DNA of 64,000 nt, taken from the NCBI RefSeq assembly GCF_037414475.1, contig NZ_CP147913.1, forward strand, positions 2,604,001 to 2,668,000, written 5' to 3'. Below are positions 9,307 through 18,211 of this stretch, piece after piece. Origin of the DNA: Myxococcus stipitatus. GTDB taxonomy: Bacteria; Myxococcota; Myxococcia; Myxococcales; Myxococcaceae. The notes under the pieces are model-generated. The model searched no databases and had not been told where the DNA came from. It worked only from the letters and a program-made list of their open reading frames with translations. The stretch's first letter is position 1; each line of letters opens with the position of its first letter. The position numbers and the translations under genes are program-made.

Positions 9307-9861
9307 ATGGGCCTCCTTACCTTCGGTCTCAACGTGACTTTGGACGGGTGCATCGATCACACCCAGGGGATCGTGGACGACGAGCTTCACGACTACTGGA
9401 CGCAACTCATGGAGCAAAGCGGTGCGATGCTCTTCGGGCGCAACACCTATGAGCTGATGGAGGGAGCCTGGCCCGCGGTGGCACGCGACGAAAAGGCGCC
9501 GCGCGCGATGCGCGAGTGGGCACAGAAGCTCGAGGCGAAGGCGAAGTACGTCGTGTCGGGTTCGCGGAGCGACTTTCCATGGCGGAACACGATCAAGGTG
9601 GAGGGTGACCTTCGCGAGGCAATCTCGGCGCTGAAAGCGAAGACCGAGCGGGGTGTCCTCGTCGGAGCGCCCAAGCTCGCGGTTTCGCTCGAGGAGTTGG
9701 GGCTCATCGACGAGTACCGCCTCGTCGTTCATCCCATCATCAGTGGCCGCGGGCCGACGTTGTTTCATGGCCTGTCGAGTGCGCGGCACCTCGAACTCCT
9801 CTCGACGCAGCGGTTCAAGTCCGGCGTGCAGGCGCTCCACTTCCGTCGCAAGGCGGGATGA
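9307..9861 (+). CDS. Dihydrofolate-reductase-family (RibD C-terminal-like) protein
   Basis: This 184-residue protein starts at ATG 9307. It has the pattern of the small RibD-C/DHFR-like reductases common in soil bacteria: an N-terminal LTFGLNVTLDGCID strand, GAMLFGRNTYELMEG, KYVVSGS, VLVGAPKLAVSLEELGLIDE and LVVHPIISGRGPTLF. Such proteins probably bind NADPH and reduce an unknown substrate; a true folate role is not implied. The gene looks intact. A deleted copy of its 5' part lies at 1-115, so the locus has been duplicated. Confidence 0.85.
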   Translation: MGLLTFGLNVTLDGCIDHTQGIVDDELHDYWTQLMEQSGAMLFGRNTYELMEGAWPAVARDEKAPRAMREWAQKLEAKAKYVVSGSRSDFPWRNTIKVEGDLREAISALKAKTERGVLVGAPKLAVSLEELGLIDEYRLVVHPIISGRGPTLFHGLSSARHLELLSTQRFKSGVQALHFRRKAG

Positions 9862-10019
9862 GCGTCGAAGGACCCGAGCGCTTCACCGGCGCCTGCCTGT
9901 TCGGCAGCGTCAACATTGTCGCGTCGGGACGGCCGTACGCGTCGGCATGTGCCACTGCCTCGGCGGCCGAACGCATCAGGCGCGCTCATTCATTCCTCTG
10001 CGCGCTTCCCGCGGGATTC

Positions 10020-10203
10020 TCGAGGCTCGTGCGCAATCATCGGCGCCAAGCCACGCAAAGGCCGGGCTCCCAGCCAGGAGACCTGGCCTCTCGTCGTCCA
10101 TGGCTCTTGCTCATTCAGGGGACGTAGAGCGTCAGGGGCGACGCGCGAGCCTGTAGAACCCAAGCCCGACAGCGCCCGCCGGGCTCTCCTCTCATCGTCC
10201 CCA
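10020..10203 (+). repeat. Diverged copy of the tRNA-Tyr segment found at 17825-18008
   Basis: From about 10043 to 10203 the sequence aligns without gaps to 17848-18008, at a constant offset of 7805 bases. The shared part includes an upstream hairpin (AAGGCCGGGCTCCC against GGAGACCTGGCC here) and the whole 86-base tRNA-like unit. About 20 further bases upstream look alike with a small indel. The copy carries many substitutions, so the duplication is old. Confidence 0.85.
10118..10203 (+). pseudogene. tRNA-Tyr pseudogene (GTA anticodon loop retained)
   Basis: The unit has the same 86-base length, the same perfect acceptor GGGGACG/CGTCCCC plus A73, and the same anticodon loop CTGTAGA as the gene at 17923. 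However, the anticodon stem is broken (GAGC against ACCC instead of CGGGC against GCCCG), and the T-loop has changed from TTCAACT to CTCTCCT with a disrupted T-stem. It cannot fold as a normal tRNA and is a decayed copy. Confidence 0.75.
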
Positions 10204-10782
10204 TGCACAAGCGCGTAGCACGGCACGCACACAGTCACATCCCATCACGAGCCATTGCACACGGGAACCAACAAGCCACGACTCGAGGAACAGGGGCAAA
10301 GATTGTCTCCTGAAGTTCGCAGCCAACCAACCGGACCCCGAAACTCCCTGACTTCATCCGCCCCTCGATGGATAGCCGCCCTCTTGTGGTGTCACTTTGG
10401 GGGAAGCACCGCTGGGATGTGCATCGCTTCTCGCCCGTAAAGCGAGGCAACGCGTGATGTGGTCCCATGTGCCCGCGAAGAAGACCCGCGGGTGCTCCGG
10501 CCCTCACCCTCAACTTCAACCTGTCGAGGCGAGCGGCCGACCAGCAGGGGTTGGCGTGTCATTGCTCACCCAGAACCGGTGCCTACCCCATGTAATGGTG
10601 TGGCCAGATGATTCTACAATGCCAGACGCTACGGTCGAACAGGGTCTGAGTCACTGACATGCCACACAGGTCCATGGAGACCCCATCGCCGCTTCTCGCC
10701 GGACTCCACGAGGGGTGCGCTTGCACTCAGATTGCGAGCCGACAGACACACTGACAGTCAAGAGAGGCAAAGGAGCGTTGCC

Positions 10783-11340
10783 ATGAATAAGTCTGGTTTG
10801 ATGAAGCTGATGACGTTGAGTTCGGCCCTGTTCGTGAGTGCCATTCTGGGACTTGGCTCGGATGCGCATGCGCAGGTGCAGTGCCAGCCCCCTCTCAAGT
10901 CAGGTGGGAATAGATACATATACAAGATCGTCAACGAGAACAGCGGGAAGGTCCTGGACGTAGCATTCAACTCCACGGAATCCAGCTACAGGCTACTCCA
11001 GTGGGAGTATCTGAATCTGCTGAGCCAGCAGTGGTACTTCCTTGAAGGGGCCAATGGCGGGTATCGGATTGTCAATCGGAACAGTGAACACCACATAGAG
11101 CCAGCTGGGCTCAACAACGGCGCGAAGATCTGGCAGGTGTACTACAACCTTGTGCCCCAACAGACTTGGTTCCTGTACTGCGACCCCAACGACACCTCAC
11201 GATTCCTCATCTCGAACAATCTCACCTCGAGGGTGATTGACGTCGAGCACAACTCAACGGGCAACGGTGCGTACATCCATCAATGGGATTACGTGTCGGG
11301 CGTCCGAAGCCAGTGGTGGCGGTTCGTACGCATCTTCTGA
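10783..11340 (+). CDS. Secreted ricin-type beta-trefoil lectin
   Basis: This 185-residue protein starts at ATG 10783 behind AAAGGAG. The signal peptide ends near DAHAQ. The mature part is a single ricin B/CBM13-like beta-trefoil with three repeats, each with a [IV]-x-N-x-x-S-x-x-x-[IL]-[DE] core and an aromatic QW-type end: IVNENSGKVLDV / QQWYF, IVNRNSEHHIE / QQTWF, ISNNLTSRVIDV / QWWRF. A secreted carbohydrate-binding role is likely; no catalytic domain is attached. An inverted-repeat element follows ~95 bases downstream. Confidence 0.85.
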   Translation: MNKSGLMKLMTLSSALFVSAILGLGSDAHAQVQCQPPLKSGGNRYIYKIVNENSGKVLDVAFNSTESSYRLLQWEYLNLLSQQWYFLEGANGGYRIVNRNSEHHIEPAGLNNGAKIWQVYYNLVPQQTWFLYCDPNDTSRFLISNNLTSRVIDVEHNSTGNGAYIHQWDYVSGVRSQWWRFVRIF

Positions 11341-11424
11341 TGCGGACTCAGCAGGTCAGCGGCGCGAGCATCCTCTGTGCTGCTCGCGCCGCGACCCGCA
11401 GGGCACGGAGCATGGAGTTACACC

Positions 11425-11485
11425 GATTTCGTGGCTCTCCCGCACATTGTGTGGAGCCTCCTCGGGAGAGCCGAAACTGACGCAA
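11425..11485. repeat. Inverted-repeat element, copy A
   Basis: The core GGCTCTCCCG at ~11438 pairs perfectly with CGGGAGAGCC at ~11468, ten base pairs with a ~20-base loop. The element lies downstream of the lectin gene. A related segment occurs at ~12393-12465, sharing GGAGTTAC, TGGCTCTCCCGCAC and CGGGAGAG in the same order. Without a T-run it is not a convincing terminator; a small non-coding mobile or repeat element is possible. Confidence 0.5.
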
Positions 11486-11555
11486 CTCCACAAACACCTT
11501 GTCTGCTTTCCCTCTCAGGGGCATAGTCGCGCAAGGGCCGGAAGCGAGTTCGGAC

Positions 11556-12134
11556 ATGCGCAAGGATGCGTGGTTGTGGGGTGTCGTGCTTGTGGCCTGG
11601 GTTGGAGCAGGCCCTGCTTGCGATGACCCTGTCACCGAGCGGGACGCGGGCAGCGAGGCGCCGGACGCAGGGCCCGTCGCCAGTGCGGACATCGTCTTCC
11701 GCATCAAGAACGTGGGGACGTGTACCGTCTATCTTGCCACCTCACAGAAGTCACCGCATCTCGCGAGTAGCATCATGGTGGAGCAGGGAGACATGCGGGG
11801 CCCTGGATTTCCGAACTGCGCGTGCCCCGTAGCTTGCATCGGAAACGATTACCTCCGAACTATCCCCATCAAGGCAGGCGAGAGCCTGGACATCCATTGG
11901 GCAGGCCTTCTCTTCTGGGGCTCAACCAAATGCGAAACACGGCCGATCCCTTTCGGTCCGGTGGCGGTGCGCTTCCCCTATTTCGCCCTGGCCGATGAGT
12001 CGGCTCGTTACACGGGCCCCGATGTCAGGGTGACCCAGACCTTCGATTATTCGCCTGACGGTGGCGTCGTGGAGTTCATCTTGAATCCGCCTCAGGACCG
12101 GCTGGCGAATGGTTCTCCAGGTGTCTGCCCTTGA
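11556..12134 (+). CDS. Hypothetical lipoprotein
   Basis: This 192-residue protein starts at ATG 11556. The N-terminus (MRKDAWLWGVVLVAWVGAG, then PAC) is a lipoprotein-like signal, followed by an acidic linker with DAG repeats typical of myxobacterial lipoproteins. The folded part has six cysteines (GTC, NCACPVAC, TKC, GVCP). No known domain is recognised. A surface-located role is inferred only from the signal. Confidence 0.6.
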   Translation: MRKDAWLWGVVLVAWVGAGPACDDPVTERDAGSEAPDAGPVASADIVFRIKNVGTCTVYLATSQKSPHLASSIMVEQGDMRGPGFPNCACPVACIGNDYLRTIPIKAGESLDIHWAGLLFWGSTKCETRPIPFGPVAVRFPYFALADESARYTGPDVRVTQTFDYSPDGGVVEFILNPPQDRLANGSPGVCP

Positions 12135-12392
12135 GTGCAGAGGAGAGCTGTTCTTCACAGGGGCGGGCGCGTGCGCTTCGAGGCGTTTTCGTCGCCGCAG
12201 TGGGAATCGAACCTGCGCAAGCTGATCTGATCCAATGCCGCGCAATTCAGGGTCGTGTCCCTATAAGTGTGTAGTCGGCGAAGAGGGATGAACGGGAAAG
12301 AGGGAAGCTCCTCGGTGAAGCCAACCGAGACGGTCTCCCCTTGGCAGGGGAACTGGGCTTGATATGGCTCTGTGGACAGATTGACGATGTCG

Positions 12393-12465
12393 CTGGAGTT
12401 ACGACGGTTCAGTGGCTCTCCCGCACTTTGAGGAGCCCATCGGGAGAGGAGGCCGACACGGCAAG
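12393..12465. repeat. Inverted-repeat element, copy B
   Basis: This segment matches copy A at ~11425-11485: TGGAGTTAC, then GTGGCTCTCCCGCAC, a variable loop, CGGGAGAG and a GCCGA-AC tail. Its stem is shorter than in copy A, CTCTCCCG pairing with CGGGAGAG. Both copies lie outside genes. Confidence 0.5.
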
Positions 12466-12699
12466 ATGCTGGTGTGGGCTCGTTCCGCATCAGTGGACAC
12501 CAGGAAGAGATAGGTCGGTGTCCGCTGACGGACGTGAAGAAGCCGAGACGTCCTCGGCGTAGCGACACGGAGGAGTTCAAGGCCCACGCCCAGAATCGTA
12601 AAGTGCAGGGGAGAGAGAACCCTCACTGAGCTCACGCGCGCGCCCGCTTCAAGATAAACGGGACGGCCGACCGGCGCAGTCTTGCGCCTCATATTCTGG

Positions 12700-12850
12700 A
12701 AGTACGCCACACCCGCTTCGCCCTCATCCACGCACGGCGCGGGCGTCCACGCCGCGCATGCCCGCGCGATGATGTGGAAGCCGGACGTGTACGTGGACAC
12801 ACCCACCATGGCGCTGCTCTATCCGCCCGAGGCGCTGACCGCGGTCCAGC
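12700..12850 (+). pseudogene. Amidohydrolase-family fragment
   Basis: The forward frame reads GAGVHAAHARAMMWKPDVYV, then TPTMALLYPPEALTAVQRE. This resembles the segment of metal-dependent amidohydrolases in which the 'KPNVYVD…YPPEALAAVLREWL' text precedes a GTD metal motif. The expected continuation is missing and the frame ends soon after. The fragment is short, so the assignment is tentative. Confidence 0.35.
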
Positions 12851-13335
12851 GAGAAGGGGGGCTCCATTTCCTCGAAAGGGTGTGATTCGGAACCGACGCC
12901 GCGGCTCTCGGGCCAGACACTGGCCGGAAGATGTCCGCATGAATTGGAACAACCCAAACGCGGACCGCGCTGTCCATCGCGCGCGGCGGCAAGAGTCACA
13001 GCAGAGAAGTGAGTCGCCCCCGAGCAGGGGAGAGCGCGACGATGGTGATGCGCACCAGCGCCAGGGAACTCTACGGCCTGTCCGTTGGCATCGGGGGCGT
13101 ACCTCGTGAAACATCCCTTGTACCGTAGACAAGGACGAAGCCACCACGCCCTGGGCGCGCCCGAGGCCAAGCATGACTCGCGCGCAACTGTCGTGGTCAG
13201 GTGCCGCGCATCGCGAGGCTGGCGAAGCACGTCACCCCTGTGGGGCACGGCGGGAGGAATAAGCAGGCCCAACGGGCGTTCACGCGGCGTGACGCAGCTT
13301 TGTCGTCCCGAGGGACGACGCCACTGGGAGACCCG

Positions 13336-15318
13336 ATGTTGCTGCACCGTGGGGTGATGGTGTTGATGCTGTGGGCCGTGCCCGCGCTGGCGGAATCGCC
13401 GCCCGTGATTCCCCGGACGCTGTTGTTCGGCAACCCCGTCCGGGATAATCCCACGTTGTCTCCAGACGGAGAGAAGCTGGCCTGGGTCGCGCCTGATGCG
13501 AAGGGCGTCATGCAGGTCTGGGTGCGGACGCTCCAAGGCAAGGACGACACCCGCGCCGTCACGAAGGAGCCCAAGCGGGGCGTCCGGTACTACGAGTGGT
13601 CGCAGGACTCGCGCACCCTCCTCTACCCGCAAGACTCCGACGGTGACGAGAACACGCATATCTATGCCGCCGACCTGTCGACGGGCGTGGTGCGCGACCT
13701 GACGCCCTTCCAGGGCATCCGTGCCCGGATGCTGGAATCCTCGCCCACCGCGCCGCGAGAGGTCCTGGTGACGATGAACCTCCGGGAGCGCACGGGCTCG
13801 GACATCTACCGCGTGTCGCTCGACACCGGCGCCATCACGCTCGACACACAGGACCCGGGCGACGTGATGAGATGGACAGCGGACGCGAAACTGAACGTGC
13901 GCGGAGCGCTGGCACAGAAGCCGGACGGGACCACGGTGCTGCGCGTCCGCGACTCCGTGCGCACCCCGTGGCGGACGCTGCTGGAGGTGCCCCTGCGGGA
14001 GAACGTCTTCCCGCAGTACATGGGGTTCATCGGCTTCTCGCGCGATGGCGCGAAGGTGTACCTGAAGAGTCCGCACGGCTCCAACACGTCGCGGGTGGTG
14101 GAGAAGGTGCTGCGCACGGGCGCGGAGAAGGTGCTCGCGGAGGACGCGGGCTCGGACGTGTTCGACGTCCTCTTCCACCCCGAGCACAAGGTGGTCCAGG
14201 CCGTGGCCTTCAACACCGACGGCCACATGCGGTGGAAGGTGCTGGACGCGAGCCTGCGCGAGGACTTCGAGGTGCTCGGCCGCATCGCCGATGGTGACTT
14301 CGCCCTGGTCAGCCGCGACCGCGCGGACCGCCGGTGGGTGGTTGCCTTCGAGCAGGACGCCGCGCCCTTGCGCTACTACACCTACGACCGGCCCACCCAA
14401 CGCGCCGAGTTGCTCTTCTCCAACCAGCCCTCGCTGGAACAGACGCCGCTGGCGCGGATGAAACCCTTCCAGCTGAAGTCCCGCGACGGCCTGACGCTGA
14501 CGGGCTACCTGACACGGCCGGTGGACTCGCCGCAGGGCCCGCTGCCCACGGTGCTGCTGGTGCACGGCGGACCGTGGACGCGGGACACCTGGCGCTTCAG
14601 CCCGGAGGTGCAGTGGCTGGCGAACCGGGGCTACGCGGTGCTCCAGGTCAATTTCCGTGCTTCCGCGGGGCTGGGAAAAGCCTTCCTCAACGCGGGCAAC
14701 CGCCAGTGGGGCCGCGCGATGAACGACGACCTGGAGGACGCGGTGGCGTGGGCTGTGAAGGAGGGCGAGGTGGATGCCTCGCGGGTCGCCATCATGGGCA
14801 GCTCCTACGGCGGCTACGCGGCGCTCGCGGGCGCGGCGTTCAGCCCCACGGTGTACCGCTGCGCGGTGGATGCCTTTGGCATCTCCAACCTCTTCACGTT
14901 CCTGAAGTCCTTCCCGCCGCAGTGGCAGGTCATCCGAGGCTCGTATGCCCAGCGCGTGGGCGACGTGGACGACCCGGCCGAGCAGGAGCGGCTGCGCGCC
15001 ACCTCACCCGTCTTCTCCGTGGACAAGATTCGCATCCCCATGCTCGTGGCGCAGGGAGCGAACGACCCGCGGGTGAAGCAGGCGGAGTCCGAGCAGATGG
15101 TGTCCGCGCTGGAGAAGGCCGGGCGGGACGTGACGTACGTGCTCTATCCCAACGAAGGCCACGGCTTCTATCAGCCCGAGAACAACCTCGACTACCACGC
15201 GCGTGTGGAGGCTTTCCTGGCGCGCCACCTCGGGGGCCGCTTGGAGCCGCTGCCCACGGAAGGGCGCGTGCCAGGCTCCAGCGCCGTCGTCCGCCAATCC
15301 GGCGGCACGGCGAAGTAG
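13336..15318 (+). CDS. S9 family prolyl oligopeptidase-like serine peptidase
   Basis: This 660-residue protein starts at ATG 13336 with a signal peptide ending near PALAE, so it is exported. Residues ~25-370 are WD40/TolB-like beta-propeller repeats (NPTLSPDGEKLAWV, YEWSQDSRTLLYP). Residues ~375-640 are the alpha/beta-hydrolase domain: HGGPWTRD, the nucleophile Ser490 in GSSYGG, Asp577 in GANDPR and His609 in GHGF. All three catalytic residues are present. It should cleave oligopeptides in the periplasm or outside the cell. The gene stands alone. Confidence 0.92.
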   Translation: MLLHRGVMVLMLWAVPALAESPPVIPRTLLFGNPVRDNPTLSPDGEKLAWVAPDAKGVMQVWVRTLQGKDDTRAVTKEPKRGVRYYEWSQDSRTLLYPQDSDGDENTHIYAADLSTGVVRDLTPFQGIRARMLESSPTAPREVLVTMNLRERTGSDIYRVSLDTGAITLDTQDPGDVMRWTADAKLNVRGALAQKPDGTTVLRVRDSVRTPWRTLLEVPLRENVFPQYMGFIGFSRDGAKVYLKSPHGSNTSRVVEKVLRTGAEKVLAEDAGSDVFDVLFHPEHKVVQAVAFNTDGHMRWKVLDASLREDFEVLGRIADGDFALVSRDRADRRWVVAFEQDAAPLRYYTYDRPTQRAELLFSNQPSLEQTPLARMKPFQLKSRDGLTLTGYLTRPVDSPQGPLPTVLLVHGGPWTRDTWRFSPEVQWLANRGYAVLQVNFRASAGLGKAFLNAGNRQWGRAMNDDLEDAVAWAVKEGEVDASRVAIMGSSYGGYAALAGAAFSPTVYRCAVDAFGISNLFTFLKSFPPQWQVIRGSYAQRVGDVDDPAEQERLRATSPVFSVDKIRIPMLVAQGANDPRVKQAESEQMVSALEKAGRDVTYVLYPNEGHGFYQPENNLDYHARVEAFLARHLGGRLEPLPTEGRVPGSSAVVRQSGGTAK

Positions 15319-15776
15319 GCAGCGCCCCACCTGGAGCGGAGGGGAATGGCGGTCCTCCCCTCCCCCACTTCACGGCGCGCTTCACCCAGCGCGTCGGAAT
15401 GTCCGCGAGGCAGTACCTGGGTTCGCGGAGATTCAATCAGCTCTCGATGGAGCGAACAGCAGCCAAACCCACCTCTACAATCATCTGCCCCTGGATGAAG
15501 TCGTCTTCCGTCATCGTGACGCCTGTCCCCACTTGGTAACCGACCGACGGCCGGCGCTCTGCAGGCACACCACCGCAACACGCGGCGTAGTCGCCGCGCC
15601 AATCCAAGCGACGTCTTCGAGTGCGGGTGCACTCCGCTCACGACGCAGCGCCAGGTGCGCGGGTTCTCCCACTACGCCACGCTGCGTGGCCTCATGCTCT
15701 GCTCCGTATCGTCCACGGCGGGAAATCGTGGAGTTCATGAGCACCGACAGGGAAGCCTGAGCTATCCGGAGGGCTG
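15319..15776. other. Intergenic region with possible coding debris on the reverse strand
   Basis: The reverse strand at ~15437-15540 reads YQVGTGVTMTEDDFIQGQMI, then VEVGLAAVRSIES and a stop. The style recalls the C-terminus of phage or contractile-injection tail sheath proteins (…DxxxGRL…VGVAPVRPAEF). The match is weak and the upstream frame is not continuous. No intact gene is seen. Confidence 0.3.
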
Positions 15777-16955
15777 TCACTTCAGCAGCCCGGTCCACCA
15801 TCGCAGGAAGTACGCCCCAAACTCCCCACCGAGAGACGCGAACTGAACCAGGGTCCCATCGCCAGTCAGCCAAAGGCGCGAGGACCGACACGGCGGCTCC
15901 ACCGCTGGGACCGACACAAATCCACAGCGCTCTCCGCTTCGTGCGTGCACCACCATGTAGCTCCGGCAATCGTCGTCCGAAGTGGAAGACACCAGTCCGT
16001 ACCCCCTTCCTTGCCGTATCGGCGAGACCCTGAACTTGGGCTGCACGGCGAGCCACGGCGGAGCGAGCCGCAGCTCCTTGTGGAAGGGATTGAAGCGCCC
16101 CACCCAGGCATCTCCTGACCTCAGTCCGAGCCCACCGTTCTGCAGGGGCTCCATACGGAAGTACGACCCGCGCGGCATTCTCTCCACCACCACGAAAGGG
16201 GGACCGACCGCGGTGCCCCCAGGCCTGAACCAGCGCGCGGACCACTGGCTGGCGTTGTGCGTCTCGCTGGAGTCAAAGAACACCAGCGCCGAGTCAACCT
16301 GACTCGACGCCACGTGAGCCCCTGGCGGGTTGGGACCGGCGCCGCTCGCGATGAAGAGGGGGTCGGCGGACAACTCCCCCTCCCGGTCCAAGGTGAGCGC
16401 GTCGATTCGCCACCGCCCCTCGGAGGGCCGATAGGCGCGGAGAAGCAGCGTCCCCTGCCCCCCTCGGGGAATCACATCCGTCACCCTGTCCAGGTCCACG
16501 GACTTCGGAATCAAGGTGCCATTGGGGGTCATCACATGCAGGACCCTCGTCGGGTCGCTGTCCGAGCGAGGGCCCAGCAGATGGAAACCCCGGTCCTGCG
16601 CAATCAGGAACCACTGCCGGGGAAAATCGTAGAGGGTCGTCACCAGCCCACCGCTCGGCCCCCGCAGCTCCAGTTCGCGGCTCTCCGTGACGGAGTTAAT
16701 GCGCTCCAACAGTACATTGCCCTCGCCGTCGACCACCATCTTCACGTTCTCATCGCTGTCAGACACACCGATAATCCCCGTGGGGGGACCCACGGGGCCA
16801 GGGAGGAGCCCCTCGCAACCCGCTGGCGCGCCCTCCTCCTCCGCGTCAACCTCCATGGCTGGCGACACGTCCCCCAGCGACTGCGCTTCCGCGTCCGCCA
16901 CGTGACACGCCAGACACCACACCCCCGCCACCAAAACCGCCCTCATGCCACGCAT
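15777..16955 (-). CDS. Hypothetical secreted protein
   Basis: From ATG 16955, behind a GGGGTGAG ribosome binding site, this is a 392-residue protein with a signal peptide (MRAVLVAGVWCLACHVADAE). The mature part contains repeated short beta-strand-rich units (GNVLLERINS, DRGFHLLGPRSDSDPTRVLH, RWRIDALTLDREGEL), suggesting a propeller-like fold. No named family is recognised. The open frame continues upstream to 17261 (SVFIEQRMRALGADVIN), but that part lacks a start signal and may be a remnant of another gene. Confidence 0.55.
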   Translation of the reverse strand: MRGMRAVLVAGVWCLACHVADAEAQSLGDVSPAMEVDAEEEGAPAGCEGLLPGPVGPPTGIIGVSDSDENVKMVVDGEGNVLLERINSVTESRELELRGPSGGLVTTLYDFPRQWFLIAQDRGFHLLGPRSDSDPTRVLHVMTPNGTLIPKSVDLDRVTDVIPRGGQGTLLLRAYRPSEGRWRIDALTLDREGELSADPLFIASGAGPNPPGAHVASSQVDSALVFFDSSETHNASQWSARWFRPGGTAVGPPFVVVERMPRGSYFRMEPLQNGGLGLRSGDAWVGRFNPFHKELRLAPPWLAVQPKFRVSPIRQGRGYGLVSSTSDDDCRSYMVVHARSGERCGFVSVPAVEPPCRSSRLWLTGDGTLVQFASLGGEFGAYFLRWWTGLLK

Positions 16956-17667
16956 GCGCTCACCCCCCATTTCCTGGCGGCAAATATAGACACGTGCCCC
17001 CGTGGGCGAACCCGGTCCCCCGGGGCCCATGCGAACGTCGGCCAGACTGGGGACACTCAGGACGCGGCCTGCCCCAGCGCGTCGAACCAGCGCATCCAGG
17101 TCACACGGGGGCCCCGCGGTCGCATGGCTCAGGGAGGCGCCCACGTTGATGACATCCGCGCCAAGCGCGCGCATGCGCTGCTCGATGAACACGGAGTTGG
17201 CGAAGGAGCCTCCTCGTCGGCCTCGCCGTGGCGCAGGCGCGTGGGTGCCCGTGGGCACCAATCATAGACATCATCCTTTCGTAGGCAGATTCCACAGCGG
17301 ACGCTGAGAGGCATTCCGGCGCGCGGCGAAGTACGCGGGCGTCCCATCGGGAAGCGATTGGCTCTCTGTCGTGGTGAACTCTCTGAAGTCCGGGGCCCAT
17401 CAAACTCCATGAGTTCGAGCTCACCCTCGGCCTCCCCCAGCCCGACTGGTTTCGGGCTCGGTGAGCCTGGAAGGTGGGCTCAATGTAGGAGAGACGTCGG
17501 CCTTCATCGATGCGCGCGCCCCTGCCGACGCTTCCGCGGTCGTTGCTCGCGGAACGCAGGGAATGTTCGTGACTGAGTCGTCCGTGGGGAGGAAACCAGA
17601 GAAAGATCGCGCCGTGTCAGGGACGAAATTCAATCACCGTAGGTCCCCGGGGAAAGGAGCAGCGACC

Positions 17668-17826
17668 ATGACAACGTTGACGGTGCAGACGAACCCGATG
17701 AAGCGCAGCTATCGCAACGACCTCTGGCCCCAGCTTGGCGCCGCCTCCTGCTCCTTTGTGAGCTTCAACTCGCAGAGCACTGTGGGTTTTGACTGGATTG
17801 GCGGCCATCCGCCCGTACCCTGCTGA
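17668..17826 (+). CDS. Small ORF of unknown function upstream of the tRNA island
   Basis: This 52-codon frame starts at ATG 17668, seven bases after AAAGGAGC, a strong ribosome binding site. The peptide is neither hydrophobic nor repetitive and ends in GFDWIGGHPPVPC. A short terminator-like hairpin follows ~38 bases after the stop. A peptide precursor is possible, but no modifying enzyme is adjacent. The frame is open further upstream to 17461, without a better start. Confidence 0.4.
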   Translation: MTTLTVQTNPMKRSYRNDLWPQLGAASCSFVSFNSQSTVGFDWIGGHPPVPC

Positions 17827-17863
17827 CGCTCGCGCTCCGTGACTGGCGCGCCAAGCCACGCAG

Positions 17864-17897
17864 AGGCCGGGCTCCCATCCAAGGGACCCGGCCTTTC
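17864..17897 (+). terminator. Terminator-like hairpin after the small ORF
   Basis: AGGCCGGG-C-TCCC pairs with GGGA-CCCGGCCT across a short loop and is followed by TTTC. It separates the 52-codon ORF from the tRNA island. A diverged copy of the same hairpin lies at ~10058-10090 as part of the duplicated segment. Confidence 0.5.
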
Positions 17898-17922
17898 GGC
17901 TTTCTGGGCTCCCTGCTCGTCC

Positions 17923-18008
17923 GGGGACGTAGAGCGTTAGGGAAGACGCGCGGGCCTGTAGAGCCCGAGCCCGACAGGGCCCGCTGGGTTCAACTCCCAG
18001 CGTCCCCA
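17923..18008 (+). tRNA. tRNA-Tyr-like (GTA)
   Basis: Acceptor GGGGACG (17923-17929) pairs perfectly with CGTCCCC (18001-18007), with A73 at 18008 and no encoded CCA. The anticodon stem CGGGC/GCCCG encloses CTGTAGA, anticodon GTA at 17958-17960. A long variable arm (AGCCC…GGGC) is present, as expected for bacterial tRNA-Tyr. The T-arm CTGGG/CCCAG has the loop TTCAACT. The D-arm is odd: the best stem, GCGT/ACGC, starts four bases after the acceptor instead of two. This is the first unit of a tandem set. Confidence 0.75.
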
Positions 18009-18134
18009 TGATGTACGAGCGTGGTCTGTCATGCCGGCCCTCGATTGAAGGACCACCGCAGGCTCCATCCCCGAACCCCTGACACCACTCACTCTTCCGC
18101 CACACAGAGACTTCAAGCCCTCTCAGAAATCCAT

Positions 18135-18204
18135 GGCCAATTCCGCCCGGGGCGGCGACGGTCTGCAAAACCGTTTGAGACGGGTTCAACTCCCGTATTG
18201 GCCT
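18135..18204 (+). tRNA. tRNA-Cys-like (GCA) with short D-arm
   Basis: Acceptor GGCCAAT/ATTGGCC is perfect, followed by T73, the discriminator usual for tRNA-Cys. The anticodon stem ACGGT/ACCGT encloses CTGCAAA, anticodon GCA at 18165-18167. The T-arm ACGGG/CCCGT has the loop TTCAACT. Total length is only 70 bases because the D-arm is reduced to CCGCC-CGG-GGCGG, a tight hairpin rather than a normal 7-11 base D-loop. Confidence 0.75.
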
Positions 18205-18211
18205 CTGTCAT

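Larger units (their letters stand above)
9862..10782. other. Long intergenic region holding a duplicated tRNA-Tyr segment
   Basis: No supportable protein gene lies in these ~920 bases. The only recognised content is the copy of the tRNA-Tyr region at 10020-10203, listed separately. The remaining frames lack start sites and family motifs. Confidence 0.5.
12135..13335. other. Long gene-poor region with a repeat copy and a gene fragment
   Basis: About 1.2 kb separates the lipoprotein from the S9 peptidase. It contains repeat copy B (~12393-12465) and an amidohydrolase fragment (~12700-12850), both listed separately. On the reverse strand at ~12190-12222 there is a T-arm-like stretch (GGTTCGATTCCCA), but no matching acceptor or anticodon arm could be found. 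Nothing else is supportable. Confidence 0.5.

Noticed and set aside
12185..12260. T-arm-like motif GGTTCGATTCCCA on the reverse strand, considered as a tRNA or an attachment site
   Set aside because: No pairing acceptor 5' half and no anticodon arm could be found at the right distance; no integrase gene is nearby.
15437..15540. Reverse-strand fragment resembling a tail sheath C-terminus, considered as evidence of a phage-tail or contractile injection cluster
   Set aside because: Only ~33 residues with weak similarity, no continuous upstream frame and no other tail genes nearby.
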